Source of the DNA: Piscicoccus intestinalis NBRC 104926
GTDB taxonomy: Bacteria > Actinomycetota > Actinomycetes > Actinomycetales > Dermatophilaceae
Length of the DNA: 64,000 nt
Assembly: GCF_001515525.1 (NCBI RefSeq)
Contig: NZ_BCNQ01000004.1
Span: forward strand, 20,218-84,217
Reading direction: 5' to 3'
The position numbers were made by a program, and so were the translations under genes. The first letter of the stretch is position 1. The number at the start of each line of letters is the position of its first letter. Below the pieces are notes generated by a model, which saw only the letters and a list, made by a program, of their open reading frames with translations, had not been told where the DNA came from and did not search any database. Shown in pieces: positions 29,581 through 40,404 of the stretch.

Positions 29581-31692
29581 GTGCCCGATCCAGCGTCCTA
29601 CCGGCCCCGAACGGCCGACATTCCAACCGAACCCGGCGTCTACCGGTTCCGTGACGCCGAGGGTCGGGTCATCTACGTCGGGAAGGCGAAGTCGCTGCGA
29701 TCCCGGCTGTCCTCGTACTTCCAGGATCAGTGGGCGCTGCACCCGCGCACGCGCACGATGGTCAACACCGGCGCGAGCGTCGAGTGGACGGTCGTGGCCA
29801 CCGAGGTGGAGGCGCTGCAACTGGAGTACTCCTGGATCAAGGAGTACGACCCGCGGTTCAACGTCAAGTACCGCGACGACAAGTCGTACCCGTACCTCGC
29901 GGTGACGATGGGGGAGGAGTTTCCCCGCGCCCAGGTCATGCGGGGCGCCAAGCGTAAGAGCACCCGCTACTTCGGGCCGTACGCGCACGCGTGGGCGATC
30001 CGGGAGACCCTCGACACGCTGTTGCGGGTGTTCCCGCTGCGCACCTGCAGCAACGGCGTGTTCCGCCGCGCCGGGCAGGTCGGGCGGCCGTGCCTGCTCG
30101 GCTACATCGACAAGTGTTCGGCGCCCTGCGTCGGGCGGGTCGACGCCGAGGAACACCGCCGCATCGCCGCGGACTTCTGCGACTTCATGGGCGGCGACAC
30201 CGGCCGGTTCGTGCGCCGGCTGCAACGACGCATGAAGGCGGCCGCGGCCGAGCTCGACTTCGAGACCGCGGCCCGGCTGCGCGACGACATCGGGGCGCTG
30301 GAGAAGGCGCTGGAACACTCGGCCGTCGTCTTCACCGACGCCACCGACGCCGATGTGTTCGGCCTCGCCGGCGACGAACTGGAGGCGGCGGTGCAGGTCT
30401 TCCACGTGCGCGGCGGCCGGATCCGCGGCCAGCGCGGCTGGGTGCTCGAACGCGCGCACGTGCCCGACGAGGACGACGGCACGCTCATCGGGCACCTGCT
30501 CGCCCAGGTCTACGGCGGCCGCGCGGCCGGCGACGTGCCCCGCGAGGTGCTCGTGCCGGTGCTCCCGGCCGACGCCGACGCCCTCGGGCAGTGGCTCGGC
30601 GGCCTCGCCGGGAGGCGGGTCGACCTGCGGGTGCCGCAGCGCGGCGACAAGCGGGCCCTCCTGCAGACCGTCGAACGCAACGCCCACCAGTCCCTGGCGC
30701 GGCACAAGGTCTCCCGCGCCGGCGACCTCACCAACCGCGGCCGCGCCCTCGAGGAGCTGCGCGAGGCCCTCGACCTCGACGAGGCCCCGCTGCGCATCGA
30801 GTGCTACGACGTCTCGCACGTGCAGGGCACGAACGTCGTCGCGTCCATGGTCGTCTTCGAGGACGGCCTGCCGCGCAAGTCCGAATACCGGCGGTTCGCG
30901 ATCCGTGGCTTGGCTGGCTCGGGCGGCTCGGCTGCCTCGGGCGGCTCGGCTGGCTCGGGTGATCCCGGCGCCGACGAGCCGCCGGTGCGCTCCGACGACA
31001 CCGCCGCGATGCACGAGGTGCTCACCCGCCGGTTCCGCCGGCACCGCGGCGCCGAGACCGCCTCCGAGACCGGGGAGCCCGACGACGGGCCGGTGGGCGA
31101 TGCCGGCGTCGAGCGGGCCGAGCCGGCCGAGACGACCGAGGCTCCAGAGGCGACTGAGGCACCTACTCAGCCCGGCATCGACCCGGAGACGGGCCGCCCG
31201 CGGCGGTTCGCGTACGCCCCGCAACTCGTCGTCGTCGACGGCGGCCTGCCGCAGGTCAACGCCGCGCAGGCGGCGCTGTCCGACCTCGGGGTGACGGACG
31301 TCGCGGTCGTCGGGCTCGCCAAGCGGCTCGAGGAGCTGTGGCTGCCGGGGGAGGAGTTTCCCGTCGTGCTGCCGCGCACGAGCGAGGGGCTGTTCCTGCT
31401 GCAGCGGCTGCGCGACGAGGCGCACCGGTTCGCGATCACCTACCACCGGCAGAAGCGCTCGAAGGCGATGACGGCCAGCGCGCTCGACGGCATCCCGGGG
31501 CTCGGCGCCGCCCGACGCACCGCGCTGCTCAAGCGGTTTCGCACGGTCTCCGCGGTGCGGGCGGCGAGCGTGGAGGAGCTGCAGGAGGTCGACGGGATCG
31601 GCCCGGCGCTGGCGGCCTCGATCCACGCCGCCCTGTCGCGATCGAGCGCCGCGCCCGCCGTCAACGTCATGACCGGCGAGGTCGCCGACTGA
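29581..31692 (+). CDS. uvrC: UvrABC excinuclease subunit C
   Basis: UvrC makes both incisions in nucleotide excision repair. Domains in order: GIY-YIG nuclease (EPGVYRFRD...[14 protein letters not shown], ~20-50), UVR motif (~215-240), RNase H-like nuclease (CYDVSHVQG, ~400), and tandem helix-hairpin-helix at the end ('[17 protein letters not shown]', '[12 protein letters not shown]'). A low-complexity, Gly/Ser/Ala- then Glu/Ala-rich insert (~residues 440-535) splits the RNase H part and makes the protein long (703 aa). Confidence 0.96.
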   Translation: MPDPASYRPRTADIPTEPGVYRFRDAEGRVIYVGKAKSLRSRLSSYFQDQWALHPRTRTMVNTGASVEWTVVATEVEALQLEYSWIKEYDPRFNVKYRDDKSYPYLAVTMGEEFPRAQVMRGAKRKSTRYFGPYAHAWAIRETLDTLLRVFPLRTCSNGVFRRAGQVGRPCLLGYIDKCSAPCVGRVDAEEHRRIAADFCDFMGGDTGRFVRRLQRRMKAAAAELDFETAARLRDDIGALEKALEHSAVVFTDATDADVFGLAGDELEAAVQVFHVRGGRIRGQRGWVLERAHVPDEDDGTLIGHLLAQVYGGRAAGDVPREVLVPVLPADADALGQWLGGLAGRRVDLRVPQRGDKRALLQTVERNAHQSLARHKVSRAGDLTNRGRALEELREALDLDEAPLRIECYDVSHVQGTNVVASMVVFEDGLPRKSEYRRFAIRGLAGSGGSAASGGSAGSGDPGADEPPVRSDDTAAMHEVLTRRFRRHRGAETASETGEPDDGPVGDAGVERAEPAETTEAPEATEAPTQPGIDPETGRPRRFAYAPQLVVVDGGLPQVNAAQAALSDLGVTDVAVVGLAKRLEELWLPGEEFPVVLPRTSEGLFLLQRLRDEAHRFAITYHRQKRSKAMTASALDGIPGLGAARRTALLKRFRTVSAVRAASVEELQEVDGIGPALAASIHAALSRSSAAPAVNVMTGEVAD

Positions 31693-31713
31693 GGGTCCCG
31701 GCCGGCCGGCGGT

Positions 31714-31737
31714 CGGGCCCGTTGCGCGACGGGCTCG
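31714..31737 (+). terminator. Terminator after uvrC
   Basis: A 9-bp stem (31714-31722 with 31729-31737, one G-U) with a 6-nt loop, 22 nt after the uvrC stop. Confidence 0.6.
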
Positions 31738-31862
31738 CCGAGTCGGGGCTGCGGCCTCGTGTGCACCGATGCGCCTGCGAAGATGGGACGAGCAGCGACA
31801 CCACAGCGGCCCCGGCCGGGCGCAGGCAGCCCACCGGTCCGCGCACATCGAGGAGCAGTGGC

Positions 31863-32759
31863 ATGAACGACCGGAGGGCACCGGCGGACGCGCCCGAGAT
31901 TGTCATCCTCACCGGCATGTCCGGAGCGGGACGCAGCACGGCGGCGCACGCCATCGAGGACCTCGGCTGGTACGTCGTCGACAACCTGCCGCCGCAGATG
32001 CTGCCCGCGCTCGTCGAACTCACCAGCGCCCCGGCCGGCGGGGCCGCCTCGCCGGCGCGGGTCGCGGCCGTGGTCGACGCCCGCAGCGGCGACTTCTTCA
32101 ACGCCTTCCAGCAGGCCCTGCACGACCTGCGGGCCGCCGGCTACGTGCCGCGGATGGTGTTCATCGACGCGAACGACGAGTCGCTCGTGCGGCGCTTCGA
32201 GAGCGTGCGCCGCCCGCACCCGCTGCAGGGCGACGGGCGCCTGCTCGACGGCATCCTGCGCGAACGGCAGCTGCTCTCCGACGTGCGCTCCGAGGCCGAC
32301 CTCGTCGTCGACACCTCCGGCCTCAACGTGCACCAGCTGTCCGCGAAGGTCCGGGACGCGATGGGCGGGCGGGCCGCCGCCGCGCGGCTGCGCATCGCGG
32401 TCGTCTCGTTCGGGTTCAAGTACGGCGTGCCGCTCGACGCCGACCTCGTGTTCGACATGCGGTTCCTGCCCAACCCGTTCTGGATCCCCGAGCTGCGGCC
32501 GTTCAACGGTCGCGACAAGGCCGTCTCCGACTACGTCCTGTCCCGGCCGGGCGCGACGGAATTCATCGAGCGCCTCGTCGACCTGCTCGACACGATGATC
32601 GCCGGGTACCTGGCCGAGGGGCGGCGCTACATCACGATCGCCATCGGCTGCACCGGCGGCAAGCACCGTTCGGTCGCGACCGCCGAGGAGGTGGCGCGCC
32701 GGCTCAACACCCCGGAGATCGCGACTCTGCTGTTCCACCGCGACCTGGGGCGCGAGTGA
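31863..32759 (+). CDS. rapZ: RapZ/YvcJ-family nucleotide-binding protein
   Basis: A 298-aa RNase adaptor/GTPase-like protein. The P-loop reads TGMSGAGRST, with Arg in the usual Lys position; I recall this as common in actinobacterial members. The C-terminal half has 'SFGFKYGVPLDADLVFDMRFLPNPFW' and 'IAIGCTGGKHRSVA', hallmarks of the family. In other bacteria it controls aminosugar synthesis through small RNA. The gene cluster uvrC-rapZ-yvcK-whiA is strongly conserved. ATG 31863 follows aggag (31851-31855). Confidence 0.93.
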   Translation: MNDRRAPADAPEIVILTGMSGAGRSTAAHAIEDLGWYVVDNLPPQMLPALVELTSAPAGGAASPARVAAVVDARSGDFFNAFQQALHDLRAAGYVPRMVFIDANDESLVRRFESVRRPHPLQGDGRLLDGILRERQLLSDVRSEADLVVDTSGLNVHQLSAKVRDAMGGRAAAARLRIAVVSFGFKYGVPLDADLVFDMRFLPNPFWIPELRPFNGRDKAVSDYVLSRPGATEFIERLVDLLDTMIAGYLAEGRRYITIAIGCTGGKHRSVATAEEVARRLNTPEIATLLFHRDLGRE

Positions 32760-33706
32760 CCCGCACGAAGGTCGTCGCCCTCGGCGGGGGGCACGGCCTG
32801 TTCGCCACGCTCGGAGCCCTGCGGCACGTCACCGACTCGCTGACGGCGATCGTCACGGTCGCCGACGACGGCGGGTCCAGCGGGCGGCTGCGCAAAGAGT
32901 ACGACGTGCTGCCGCCCGGCGACCTGCGGATGGCCCTGGCCGCCCTGTGCGACGACTCCCAATGGGGGCACCTGTGGCGCGACGCGCTGCAACACCGCTT
33001 TCCCGGAGGCGGGCCGCTCGGCGGCCACGCGCTGGGCAACCTGCTCATCGTCAGCCTGTGGGATCTGTTGGGCGACACCGTCTCCGGGTTGGAGATGGTG
33101 GGGCGGCTGCTCGGCGCCCGCGGCCGGGTGCTGCCGATGGCGGCGGTGCCACTGGAGATCACCGCGCGGGTGCGCGGGGCCGACGTCATGCGCCCCGAGG
33201 AGGTCTCGCTCGTGCGCGGCCAGGTCGCGGTGGCGACGACCCCCGGGGAGGTGCTCGCGATCGCGCTCGACCCGGCGGAGGCGCCGGTGTCGCCGGACAC
33301 GATCGCAGCGGTGCACGACGCCGACTGGGTGATCCTCGGCCCGGGGTCGTGGTTCACCTCGATCATGCCGCACCTCATGGTGCCCGACCTGGCCCGCGCG
33401 CTGCGCGAGACGTCGGCGCGCCGGCTCCTGACGCTCAACCTGCAGCTGAACACCGGTGAGACGTCGGGCTTCTCGGCGGCCAACCACCTCGAGGTGCTCG
33501 CCGCGCACGCGCCCGGCATGCGGCTCGACGTCGTGCTCGCCGACCCGAGCGTCGTCGTCGGCAGCGGGCAGCGCGAGCAGCTGCGCCAGGTGGCCGCCGC
33601 GATGGGCGCCCGGCTCGTCGTCATGCCCGTCGCACAGGCCGACGACGATGGCAAGCACGACACGCTGCGGCTGGCGGCCGCGTATCGCGACATCATCGGC
33701 GGCTGA
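32756..33706 (+). CDS. yvcK: YvcK/CofD-like gluconeogenesis regulator
   Basis: A 316-aa protein with the nucleotide-sugar-binding N-terminus 'ALGGGHGLFATLGALR' and 'TVADDGGSSGRLR'. The family binds UDP-sugars and affects cell-wall and carbon flux (CuvA in mycobacteria); it is CofD-like but not a CofD transferase. The GTG start overlaps the rapZ stop (GTGA), indicating coupled translation. Confidence 0.93.
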   Translation: MTRTKVVALGGGHGLFATLGALRHVTDSLTAIVTVADDGGSSGRLRKEYDVLPPGDLRMALAALCDDSQWGHLWRDALQHRFPGGGPLGGHALGNLLIVSLWDLLGDTVSGLEMVGRLLGARGRVLPMAAVPLEITARVRGADVMRPEEVSLVRGQVAVATTPGEVLAIALDPAEAPVSPDTIAAVHDADWVILGPGSWFTSIMPHLMVPDLARALRETSARRLLTLNLQLNTGETSGFSAANHLEVLAAHAPGMRLDVVLADPSVVVGSGQREQLRQVAAAMGARLVVMPVAQADDDGKHDTLRLAAAYRDIIGG

Positions 33707-33817
33707 GCGCGCGCGCAGGCGATAACGAGACGAAAATCACTGCCGCGCAATGATTTACAACGTTCGCGGGGCGGTAACCGGTCGGACGACACGCCGAGGG
33801 ATGGCAGGATGACCCCC

Positions 33818-34798
33818 ATGGCGATGACCGCGAAAGTGAAGGACGAGCTGAGCCGGCTGCCGGTGACCAAACCGTGCTGCCGCAAGGCCGAGGTCGCGGC
33901 GACCCTGCGTTTCGCGGGCGGACTGCACATCATCTCGGGCCGCATCGTCATCGAGGCCGAACTCGACACCGCGAGTGCCGCCCGCCGGCTGCGCACCGCT
34001 CTGCTCGACATGTACGGCACGCCCAGCGAACTCGTCGTCGTCTCCGCCGGCGGCCTGCGCCGCTCGAGCCGGTATGTCGTGCGCGTCGAGGAGGGCGGCG
34101 AGGCCCTGGCCCGGCAGACCGGGCTCATCGACCTGCGCGGACGCCCGGTGCGCGGCCTGCCGCCGCGGGTCGTCAACGGCGCGACCTGCGACGCCGAGGC
34201 GGCCTGGCGCGGCGCGTTTCTCGCGCACGGCTCGCTGACGGAGCCGGGCCGGTCCTCCTCCCTGGAGATCACCTGCCCCGGCCCTGAGGCCGCGCTGGCG
34301 ATGGTCGGTGCCGCCCGCCGCATGGACCTCACGGCCAAGGCGCGCGAGGTGCGCGGTGTCGACCGCGTCGTGCTGCGCGACGGCGACGCGATCGGGGCGA
34401 TGCTGACCCGGCTCGGGGCGCACGACGCCGTGCTGGCCTGGGAGGAGCGCCGGGTGCGCCGCGAGGTGCGGGCCACCGCGAACCGGCTCGCGAACTTCGA
34501 CGACGCCAACCTGCGCCGCTCGGCCCGGGCCGCGGTCGCTGCGGGTGCGCGGGTCGAGCGCGCGCTGGAGATCCTCGGCGACGACATCCCCGACCACCTG
34601 CGGGAGGCGGGCACGCTGCGCCTGGAGCACAAGCAGGCCAGCCTCGAGGAACTCGGCGGGCTGGCTCAGCCTCCGATGACGAAGGACGCCGTGGCCGGTC
34701 GGATCCGGCGGCTGCTCGCGATGGCCGACAAACGCGCCGCCGAGCAGGGCATCCCCGGCACCGAGGCGGTGCTCACCGAGGAGATGCTCGAGGCGTAG
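33818..34798 (+). CDS. whiA: Sporulation/cell-division regulator WhiA
   Basis: A 326-aa DNA-binding protein. Its N-terminal LAGLIDADG-like degenerate homing-endonuclease domain includes '[19 protein letters not shown]' and '[19 protein letters not shown]'. The C-terminal helix-turn-helix has '[24 protein letters not shown]'. In Streptomyces it works with WhiB to control division. It is conserved in non-sporulating relatives. ATG 33818 gives the canonical [11 protein letters not shown] start with agga 8 nt upstream; ATG 33809 is an alternative. An AT-richer ~110-nt gap from yvcK suggests its own promoter. Confidence 0.95.
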   Translation: MAMTAKVKDELSRLPVTKPCCRKAEVAATLRFAGGLHIISGRIVIEAELDTASAARRLRTALLDMYGTPSELVVVSAGGLRRSSRYVVRVEEGGEALARQTGLIDLRGRPVRGLPPRVVNGATCDAEAAWRGAFLAHGSLTEPGRSSSLEITCPGPEAALAMVGAARRMDLTAKAREVRGVDRVVLRDGDAIGAMLTRLGAHDAVLAWEERRVRREVRATANRLANFDDANLRRSARAAVAAGARVERALEILGDDIPDHLREAGTLRLEHKQASLEELGGLAQPPMTKDAVAGRIRRLLAMADKRAAEQGIPGTEAVLTEEMLEA

Positions 34799-34855
34799 GC
34801 ACGGGCCGCTCGCGGGATCGCCCAAGTTTCCCGAGCACCGGGGCTGTCTGGCTGA

Positions 34856-36016
<1,161 letters not shown>

Positions 36017-36059
36017 TCACCTGATCACCTGCTGATCCGGAGTCGGTAGCTCCAGTCCT

Positions 36060-36103
36060 ACGGCGTGCGCCGGGTGACCATCCGGTCGCCCGGCGCACGC
36101 CGT
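36060..36103 (+). terminator. Very strong hairpin between gap and pgk
   Basis: A 20-bp stem (36060-36079 with 36084-36103, one G-U) capped by a 4-nt loop atcc, followed by cttcatt. It would terminate or process the message so that gap exceeds pgk. Confidence 0.9.
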
Positions 36104-36154
36104 CTTCATTGCCCGAGTTTTCGCACGACTTTTTCGCACCACCTAGGAGTGCCC

Positions 36155-37363
36155 ATGCAGACCACCGAGGATCTTCTCGCCGGCGACGTGCGCGGCAAGC
36201 GCGTACTCGTCCGCAGCGACCTCAACGTTCCCCTCGACGCCGACCGCAACATCACCGACGACGGTCGGGTGCGGGCGTCGGCCCCGACGATCAAGGCCCT
36301 CGCCGACGCCGGCGCCAAGGTCATCGTCGTCGCCCACCTCGGCCGTCCCAAGGGCGCGCCCGAGGAGAAGTACTCGCTCAAGCCCGTCGTCGCCCGCCTG
36401 TCCGAACTCGTCGGCCGCGAGGTGAAGTTCGCGTCCGACACCACCGGCTCCTCCGCCAAGGAGACCGTCGACTCCCTCGCCGACGGCGACGTCGCGCTGC
36501 TGGAGAACCTGCGGTTCAACAAGGGCGAGACGAGCAAGGACGAGGCCGAGCGCGGCGCCTTCGCCGACGAGCTCGCCTCGCTGGCCGACGCCTTCGTCTC
36601 CGACGGCTTCGGTGTCGTGCACCGCAAGCAGGCCTCGGTCTACGACGTCGCCACCAAGCTGCCGCACTACGCCGGCGCGCTCGTCGGCACCGAGGTCGGC
36701 GTGCTCAAGCGGCTCACCGAAGACCCGCAGCGCCCGTTCGCCGTGGTACTCGGCGGCGCGAAGGTCAGCGACAAGCTCGGCGTCATCGCCAACCTGCTCA
36801 ACGTCGCCGACCGCCTCATCATCGGTGGCGGCATGGTCTTCACCTTCCTCAAGGCCGAGGGCTACGAGGTCGGCAAGAGCCTGCTCGAGGCCGACCAGGT
36901 CGAGACCGTCAAGGGCTACCTGGAGCAGGCCAAGGAGAAGGGCGTCGAGATCGTGCTGCCCACGGACATCGTCGCCGCCGACGAGTTCTCCGCCGGCTCG
37001 GCGCACGAGGTCGTCGCGGCCGACGCGATCCCCGCCGACAAGATGGGCCTGGACATCGGCCCGGAGTCGGCCAAGCTGTTCGCCGACAAGCTCGCCGACT
37101 GCAAGACGGTGTTCTGGAACGGCCCCATGGGCGCGTTCGAGATGGCCCCGTTCGCGGCCGGCACTAAGGCGCTCGCGCAGGCGCTCGTCGACATCACCGC
37201 CCAGGGCGCCCTCACCGTCGTCGGTGGCGGCGACTCCGCGGCCGCGGTGCGTCAGCTCGGCTACGCCGACTCCGACTTCGGGCACATCTCCACCGGTGGC
37301 GGCGCCTCGCTGGAGTACCTCGAGGGCAAGACGCTCCCGGGCATCGAGATCCTCTCCTCCTGA
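36155..37363 (+). CDS. pgk: Phosphoglycerate kinase
   Basis: A 402-aa enzyme that makes ATP from 1,3-bisphosphoglycerate. It has the N-domain '[12 protein letters not shown]', 'VAHLGRPKG' and '[10 protein letters not shown]', and the C-domain nucleotide site '[11 protein letters not shown]' and '[11 protein letters not shown]'. ATG 36155 follows ctaggag. It lies 138 nt after gap and 35 nt before tpiA. Confidence 0.97.
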   Translation: MQTTEDLLAGDVRGKRVLVRSDLNVPLDADRNITDDGRVRASAPTIKALADAGAKVIVVAHLGRPKGAPEEKYSLKPVVARLSELVGREVKFASDTTGSSAKETVDSLADGDVALLENLRFNKGETSKDEAERGAFADELASLADAFVSDGFGVVHRKQASVYDVATKLPHYAGALVGTEVGVLKRLTEDPQRPFAVVLGGAKVSDKLGVIANLLNVADRLIIGGGMVFTFLKAEGYEVGKSLLEADQVETVKGYLEQAKEKGVEIVLPTDIVAADEFSAGSAHEVVAADAIPADKMGLDIGPESAKLFADKLADCKTVFWNGPMGAFEMAPFAAGTKALAQALVDITAQGALTVVGGGDSAAAVRQLGYADSDFGHISTGGGASLEYLEGKTLPGIEILSS

Positions 37364-37398
37364 GCCGTCTCCCTGACCAGCAACGACGAAAGGCAACG

Positions 37399-38181
37399 AT
37401 GAGCCAGCGCACCCCGCTCATGGCGGGCAACTGGAAGATGAACCTCGACCACGTCGAGGCCGCGCACCTGGTGCAGAAGCTCGACTGGACGCTCAAGGAC
37501 GCCAAGCACGACTACTCGGCCGTCGAGGTCGCCGTGCTGCCGCCGTTCACCGACCTGCGCACCGTGCAGACCCTCGTCGAGGGTGACAAGCTCGACATCA
37601 AGTACGGCGCCCAGGATCTGTCCCCGGAAGACTCCGGCGCCTACACCGGTGACATCTCGGGCGCGTTCCTCGCCAAGCTCGGCTGCACCTACGTGGCCGT
37701 GGGCCACAGCGAGCGCCGCGAGGGCCACGGCGAGACCGACGAGCTGCTCAACGCCAAGGTCAAGGCCGCGTACAAGCACGGGCTGATCCCGATCCTGTGC
37801 TGCGGCGAGGCCCTGGAGATCCGCAAGGAGGGCGGCCAGGTCGCGCACGTGCTCGGCCAGATCGAGGCCGACCTGGGCGGGCTGCCTGCCGAGCAGGCCA
37901 AGGACATCGTCATCGCCTACGAGCCCATCTGGGCCATCGGCACCGGCGAGGTCGCCACGCCCGAGGACGCGCAGGAGGTGTGCGGCGCGATCCGCGGCAA
38001 GCTCGCGGAGCTGTACGACCAGGAGCTCGCCGACGGCGTGCGGATCCTGTACGGCGGCTCGGTGAAGTCGAGCAACGTCTCGGACATCATGGCCAAGCCC
38101 GACGTCGACGGGGCCCTCGTCGGCGGCGCCTCGCTCAAGGCCGAGGAGTTCGCCGGGATCGCGGGCTTCACCGCCTCCTGA
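37399..38181 (+). CDS. tpiA: Triosephosphate isomerase
   Basis: A 260-aa TIM barrel that interconverts dihydroxyacetone phosphate and glyceraldehyde-3-phosphate. It has the N-terminal MAGNWKMN (catalytic Asn/Lys), 'VAVGHSERR' (His), '[11 protein letters not shown]' (catalytic Glu) and phosphate-binding '[11 protein letters not shown]'. The start follows gaaagg. The palindromic element 39 nt downstream may end its transcript. Confidence 0.97.
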   Translation: MSQRTPLMAGNWKMNLDHVEAAHLVQKLDWTLKDAKHDYSAVEVAVLPPFTDLRTVQTLVEGDKLDIKYGAQDLSPEDSGAYTGDISGAFLAKLGCTYVAVGHSERREGHGETDELLNAKVKAAYKHGLIPILCCGEALEIRKEGGQVAHVLGQIEADLGGLPAEQAKDIVIAYEPIWAIGTGEVATPEDAQEVCGAIRGKLAELYDQELADGVRILYGGSVKSSNVSDIMAKPDVDGALVGGASLKAEEFAGIAGFTAS

Positions 38182-38219
38182 GGCACGCGCCTCTCAACGC
38201 CGCCTCAACAACGACCCTG

Positions 38220-38283
38220 AAAACTGCGTGTCGTGGTCGGAACTGCGGTTCGTGCCGCAGGTTTCACCGCGACACGCAGTTTT
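38220..38283. repeat. 64-bp palindromic element, copy 1
   Basis: Outer 14-bp perfect arms AAAACTGCGTGTCG (38220-38233) and CGACACGCAGTTTT (38270-38283) enclose further pairing: cgtggt with accgcg, and aactgcgg with ccgcag-g-tt. It folds as one long hairpin ending in a T tract. A second copy of identical length lies at 39283-39346. It sits 39 nt after tpiA, where it could act as a terminator in both directions. Confidence 0.9.
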
Positions 38284-38369
38284 CGGCGTCGAGGGCCGGG
38301 TCGGAGGCGGGTCGGGAAGCAGGTCGGGAGGCGGGCCGGGTTGGGCCGGAGCCGGTGTGGGCGTTGCAT

Positions 38370-38396
38370 TTGCACGGTCTGGCGTTGCAGTATCCT
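38370..38396 (+). promoter_or_regulatory. Candidate secG promoter
   Basis: TTGCAC (38370-38375) and TATCCT (38391-38396), spaced 15 nt, give a ~50-nt leader before GTG 38454. A G-tract-rich stretch with ggtcgggaggcggg-type repeats precedes it (38290-38355). Confidence 0.45.
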
Positions 38397-38453
38397 GGGT
38401 GTCGGCCATGCCGGAGACCCCGTGCCTGACGACGACGAATCGAGATCTCGACC

Positions 38454-38699
38454 GTGGACGTGCTGACCATCGCCCTCCAGGTGCTCCTGGTGATCACTGG
38501 CCTGTTCCTCACCCTGCTCATCCTCATGCACAAGGGACAGGGAGGCGGAATGTCCGAGATGTTCGGCGGCAGCATGTCGAGCACGATGGGCGGTTCCTCG
38601 GTTGCCGAACGCAACCTCAACCGCATCACGATCACGATGGCACTGCTCTGGCTGGCCTGCATCGTGGGCCTCGGGCTGCTGACCCGGTTCGCCTCCTGA
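38454..38699 (+). CDS. secG: Protein translocase subunit SecG
   Basis: An 81-aa membrane protein of the Sec translocon. It has two helices (ALQVLLVITGLFLTLLIL and ITMALLWLACIVGLGLL) flanking a cytosolic loop 'GGGMSEMFGGSMSSTMGGS', the SecG hallmark. GTG 38454 is the only start giving the usual length. Its place after tpiA is widely conserved. Confidence 0.95.
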   Translation: MDVLTIALQVLLVITGLFLTLLILMHKGQGGGMSEMFGGSMSSTMGGSSVAERNLNRITITMALLWLACIVGLGLLTRFAS

Positions 38700-38785
38700 G
38701 CAACGCCCGTCGGCAACGGCGGGCGCCCCTCCACTGACGTCCGCGACCCCCTCCCGGGCGGTCGCCACACCAGGACGGTGACGAC

Positions 38786-39133
38786 ATGGCTGGTTCCAAC
38801 GTCATTCGCGGCAGCCGCGTAGGCGCAGGCCCGATGGGGGAGGCGGAGCGCGGCGACGCGGCACCCCGCCTCACCGTCTCCTACTACTGCGCGCGCGGTC
38901 ACGAGACGACGCCGAGCTTCGCGACGGAGGAAGGCGCCGCCGTTCCGGAGCTGTGGGACTGCCCCCGCTGCGGCTACCCCGCCGGGCAGGACAAGGAGAA
39001 CCCGCCGGAGCCGCTGCGCAACGAGCCCTACAAGACGCACCTGGCCTACGTGAAGGAGCGTCGCACCGACGACGACGGCGCCAACCTCCTCGACGAGGCG
39101 CTCGGCGCCCTGCGCGCCCGCCGCGGCGGCTGA
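38786..39133 (+). CDS. rbpA: RNA polymerase-binding protein RbpA
   Basis: A 115-aa actinobacterial transcription factor that binds the primary sigma factor and stabilises the open complex. It has the N-terminal 'NVIRGSRVGAGPM' (core-contacting tail), a zinc-knuckle-like centre with CARGH and CPRCG, and the C-terminal sigma-interaction region 'KTHLAYVKERRTDDD'. It lies 86 nt after secG, likely in the same transcript. It confirms an actinobacterial host. Confidence 0.95.
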   Translation: MAGSNVIRGSRVGAGPMGEAERGDAAPRLTVSYYCARGHETTPSFATEEGAAVPELWDCPRCGYPAGQDKENPPEPLRNEPYKTHLAYVKERRTDDDGANLLDEALGALRARRGG

Positions 39134-39282
39134 CCACCAGCGGCGGCAGCTGACCCCCAGCGGCTAACCCCCGCAGCAGCTGACGCGCGCGGCGGCGCTT
39201 GACTCCCCGCGGCGGCTGACCCTCGCCACGCCGGCTGGCTCGCGAGCCCTCGCTCCCCTCGCGAGCCCTCGCCCCCTCGCTG

Positions 39283-39346
39283 AAAACTGCGTGTCGCGGT
39301 GAGAACTGCGACACGAACAGCAGTTCCGACCGCGACACGCAGTTTT
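39283..39346. repeat. 64-bp palindromic element, copy 2
   Basis: The same 14-bp outer arms (39283-39296, 39333-39346) and the same total length as the copy at 38220. The inner hairpin differs (gaactgc / gcagttc, 10-nt loop). It lies in the convergent rbpA-opcA gap with A and T tracts outside, so it fits a bidirectional terminator. Confidence 0.9.
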
Positions 39347-39375
39347 GAGGGACGTTGTTGCGGGGCGTCGGGTGA

Positions 39376-39417
39376 GGGACGTTGGCTCAGGGACGTTGGC
39401 TCAGGGGCGTTGGGCTA
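39376..39417. repeat. 14-bp tandem repeat, three units
   Basis: gggacgttggctca at 39376-39389 and 39390-39403, then a diverged third unit running into the opcA stop codon. Upstream in the same gap are imperfect gcggc-n-gctgac repeats (39134-39230) and a doubled tcgcgagccctcgc (39239-39280). Confidence 0.8.
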
Positions 39418-40404
39418 CTCGGGGGTGGCCTCGTCGACGGCGGGCGCCTTGCCCTTGGCGGTAGCCTCGGACGCCGGCATCGTGCGGCGCGCGGAGAGCC
39501 GGCCCAGGCCGTCGCGTAGCGTCCGGGCGTAGACCTCGTCGGCGTCGAGCCGCGCCAGTTCGTCGGCCAGGCACTCGGCGTCCGAGCGACGCGCGAGCGC
39601 CAGGCGCCGTGACGGCTGACCCACCTGATCGAGCACGGCGTTCTTGCCGTCGGGGCGCACGAGGTCGACCGGCCCTGACTCCCGGTCGAGCCGCACGCTG
39701 ACCAGCCCCGTCCCCGCAGGGGTGCGCGCCCGCGTGACCGGCGCGTCGAGGTAGGCCCCGAGCCACGCGCCGAGCAGATCGCAGGAGGCCGAGTCGAGGC
39801 CACCCGTCACCGTCACCGCCGTGACCGGTTCGTACGGAGGCTGATCCAGGGCCGCGGCGAGCAGCCCGCGCCACTTCGTCGTGCGGGTCCACACGAGGTC
39901 GGTGTCGCCCGGCACGTATGTCTTCGCGCGGGCCGCGATCGCCTTCGGCGGCGACGACGCGGGCTCGCTGTCGGTGATGCGCCGCGATCCGAGCCGCCCG
40001 ATCGGGTCCTCCGCCGGGTTCTTCGGCGCCTCGTCCGGCCACCACACGACGATGGGGGAGTCGGCCAGCAGCAGCGGCAGCACCACCGACTCCCCGTGCC
40101 GGGTGAGCTCGCCGTAGACCCGCAGCACGACGACCTCGCTCGCGCCGGCGTCACCGCCGACGCGGATCTGGGCGTCGATGCGGTCGGCGGCCCGCCGGTT
40201 GCCTGCGACGAGACACACGATCCGGCTCGGGTGCTGACGGGTCGCGTCGTTGGCGACCTGCAGCGACGGCTCGGCCCGCGACTCGTCGGTGACCATGACG
40301 AGCGTGAGCACGCGCCCCAGCGCCATCGCGCCCACGTCGTCGCGCAACTGCACGAGCTTCTTGGCGACGGCCCCGATGCTGGTGGCGGGCAGGTCGACGA
40401 TCAC
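39415..40404 (-). CDS. opcA: Glucose-6-phosphate dehydrogenase assembly protein OpcA
   Basis: A 329-aa protein that activates or assembles glucose-6-phosphate dehydrogenase; required for its activity in cyanobacteria and actinobacteria. Typical sequences are 'MIVDLPATSIGAVAKKLVQLRDDVGAMALGRVLTLVM' at the start and 'LLLADSPIVVWWPDEAP' in the middle. GTG 40404 overlaps the zwf stop (GTGA) with GGAGG upstream. pgl, often next, is not found; the gene ends in a repeat-filled gap. Confidence 0.94.
   Translation of the reverse strand: MIVDLPATSIGAVAKKLVQLRDDVGAMALGRVLTLVMVTDESRAEPSLQVANDATRQHPSRIVCLVAGNRRAADRIDAQIRVGGDAGASEVVVLRVYGELTRHGESVVLPLLLADSPIVVWWPDEAPKNPAEDPIGRLGSRRITDSEPASSPPKAIAARAKTYVPGDTDLVWTRTTKWRGLLAAALDQPPYEPVTAVTVTGGLDSASCDLLGAWLGAYLDAPVTRARTPAGTGLVSVRLDRESGPVDLVRPDGKNAVLDQVGQPSRRLALARRSDAECLADELARLDADEVYARTLRDGLGRLSARRTMPASEATAKGKAPAVDEATPE

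Noticed and set aside
38182..38453. A tRNA gene near secG, as found in some bacteria
   Set aside because: No T-loop (GGTTCGAATCC-like) or acceptor stem pattern is present; the hairpin there is the 64-bp palindrome.
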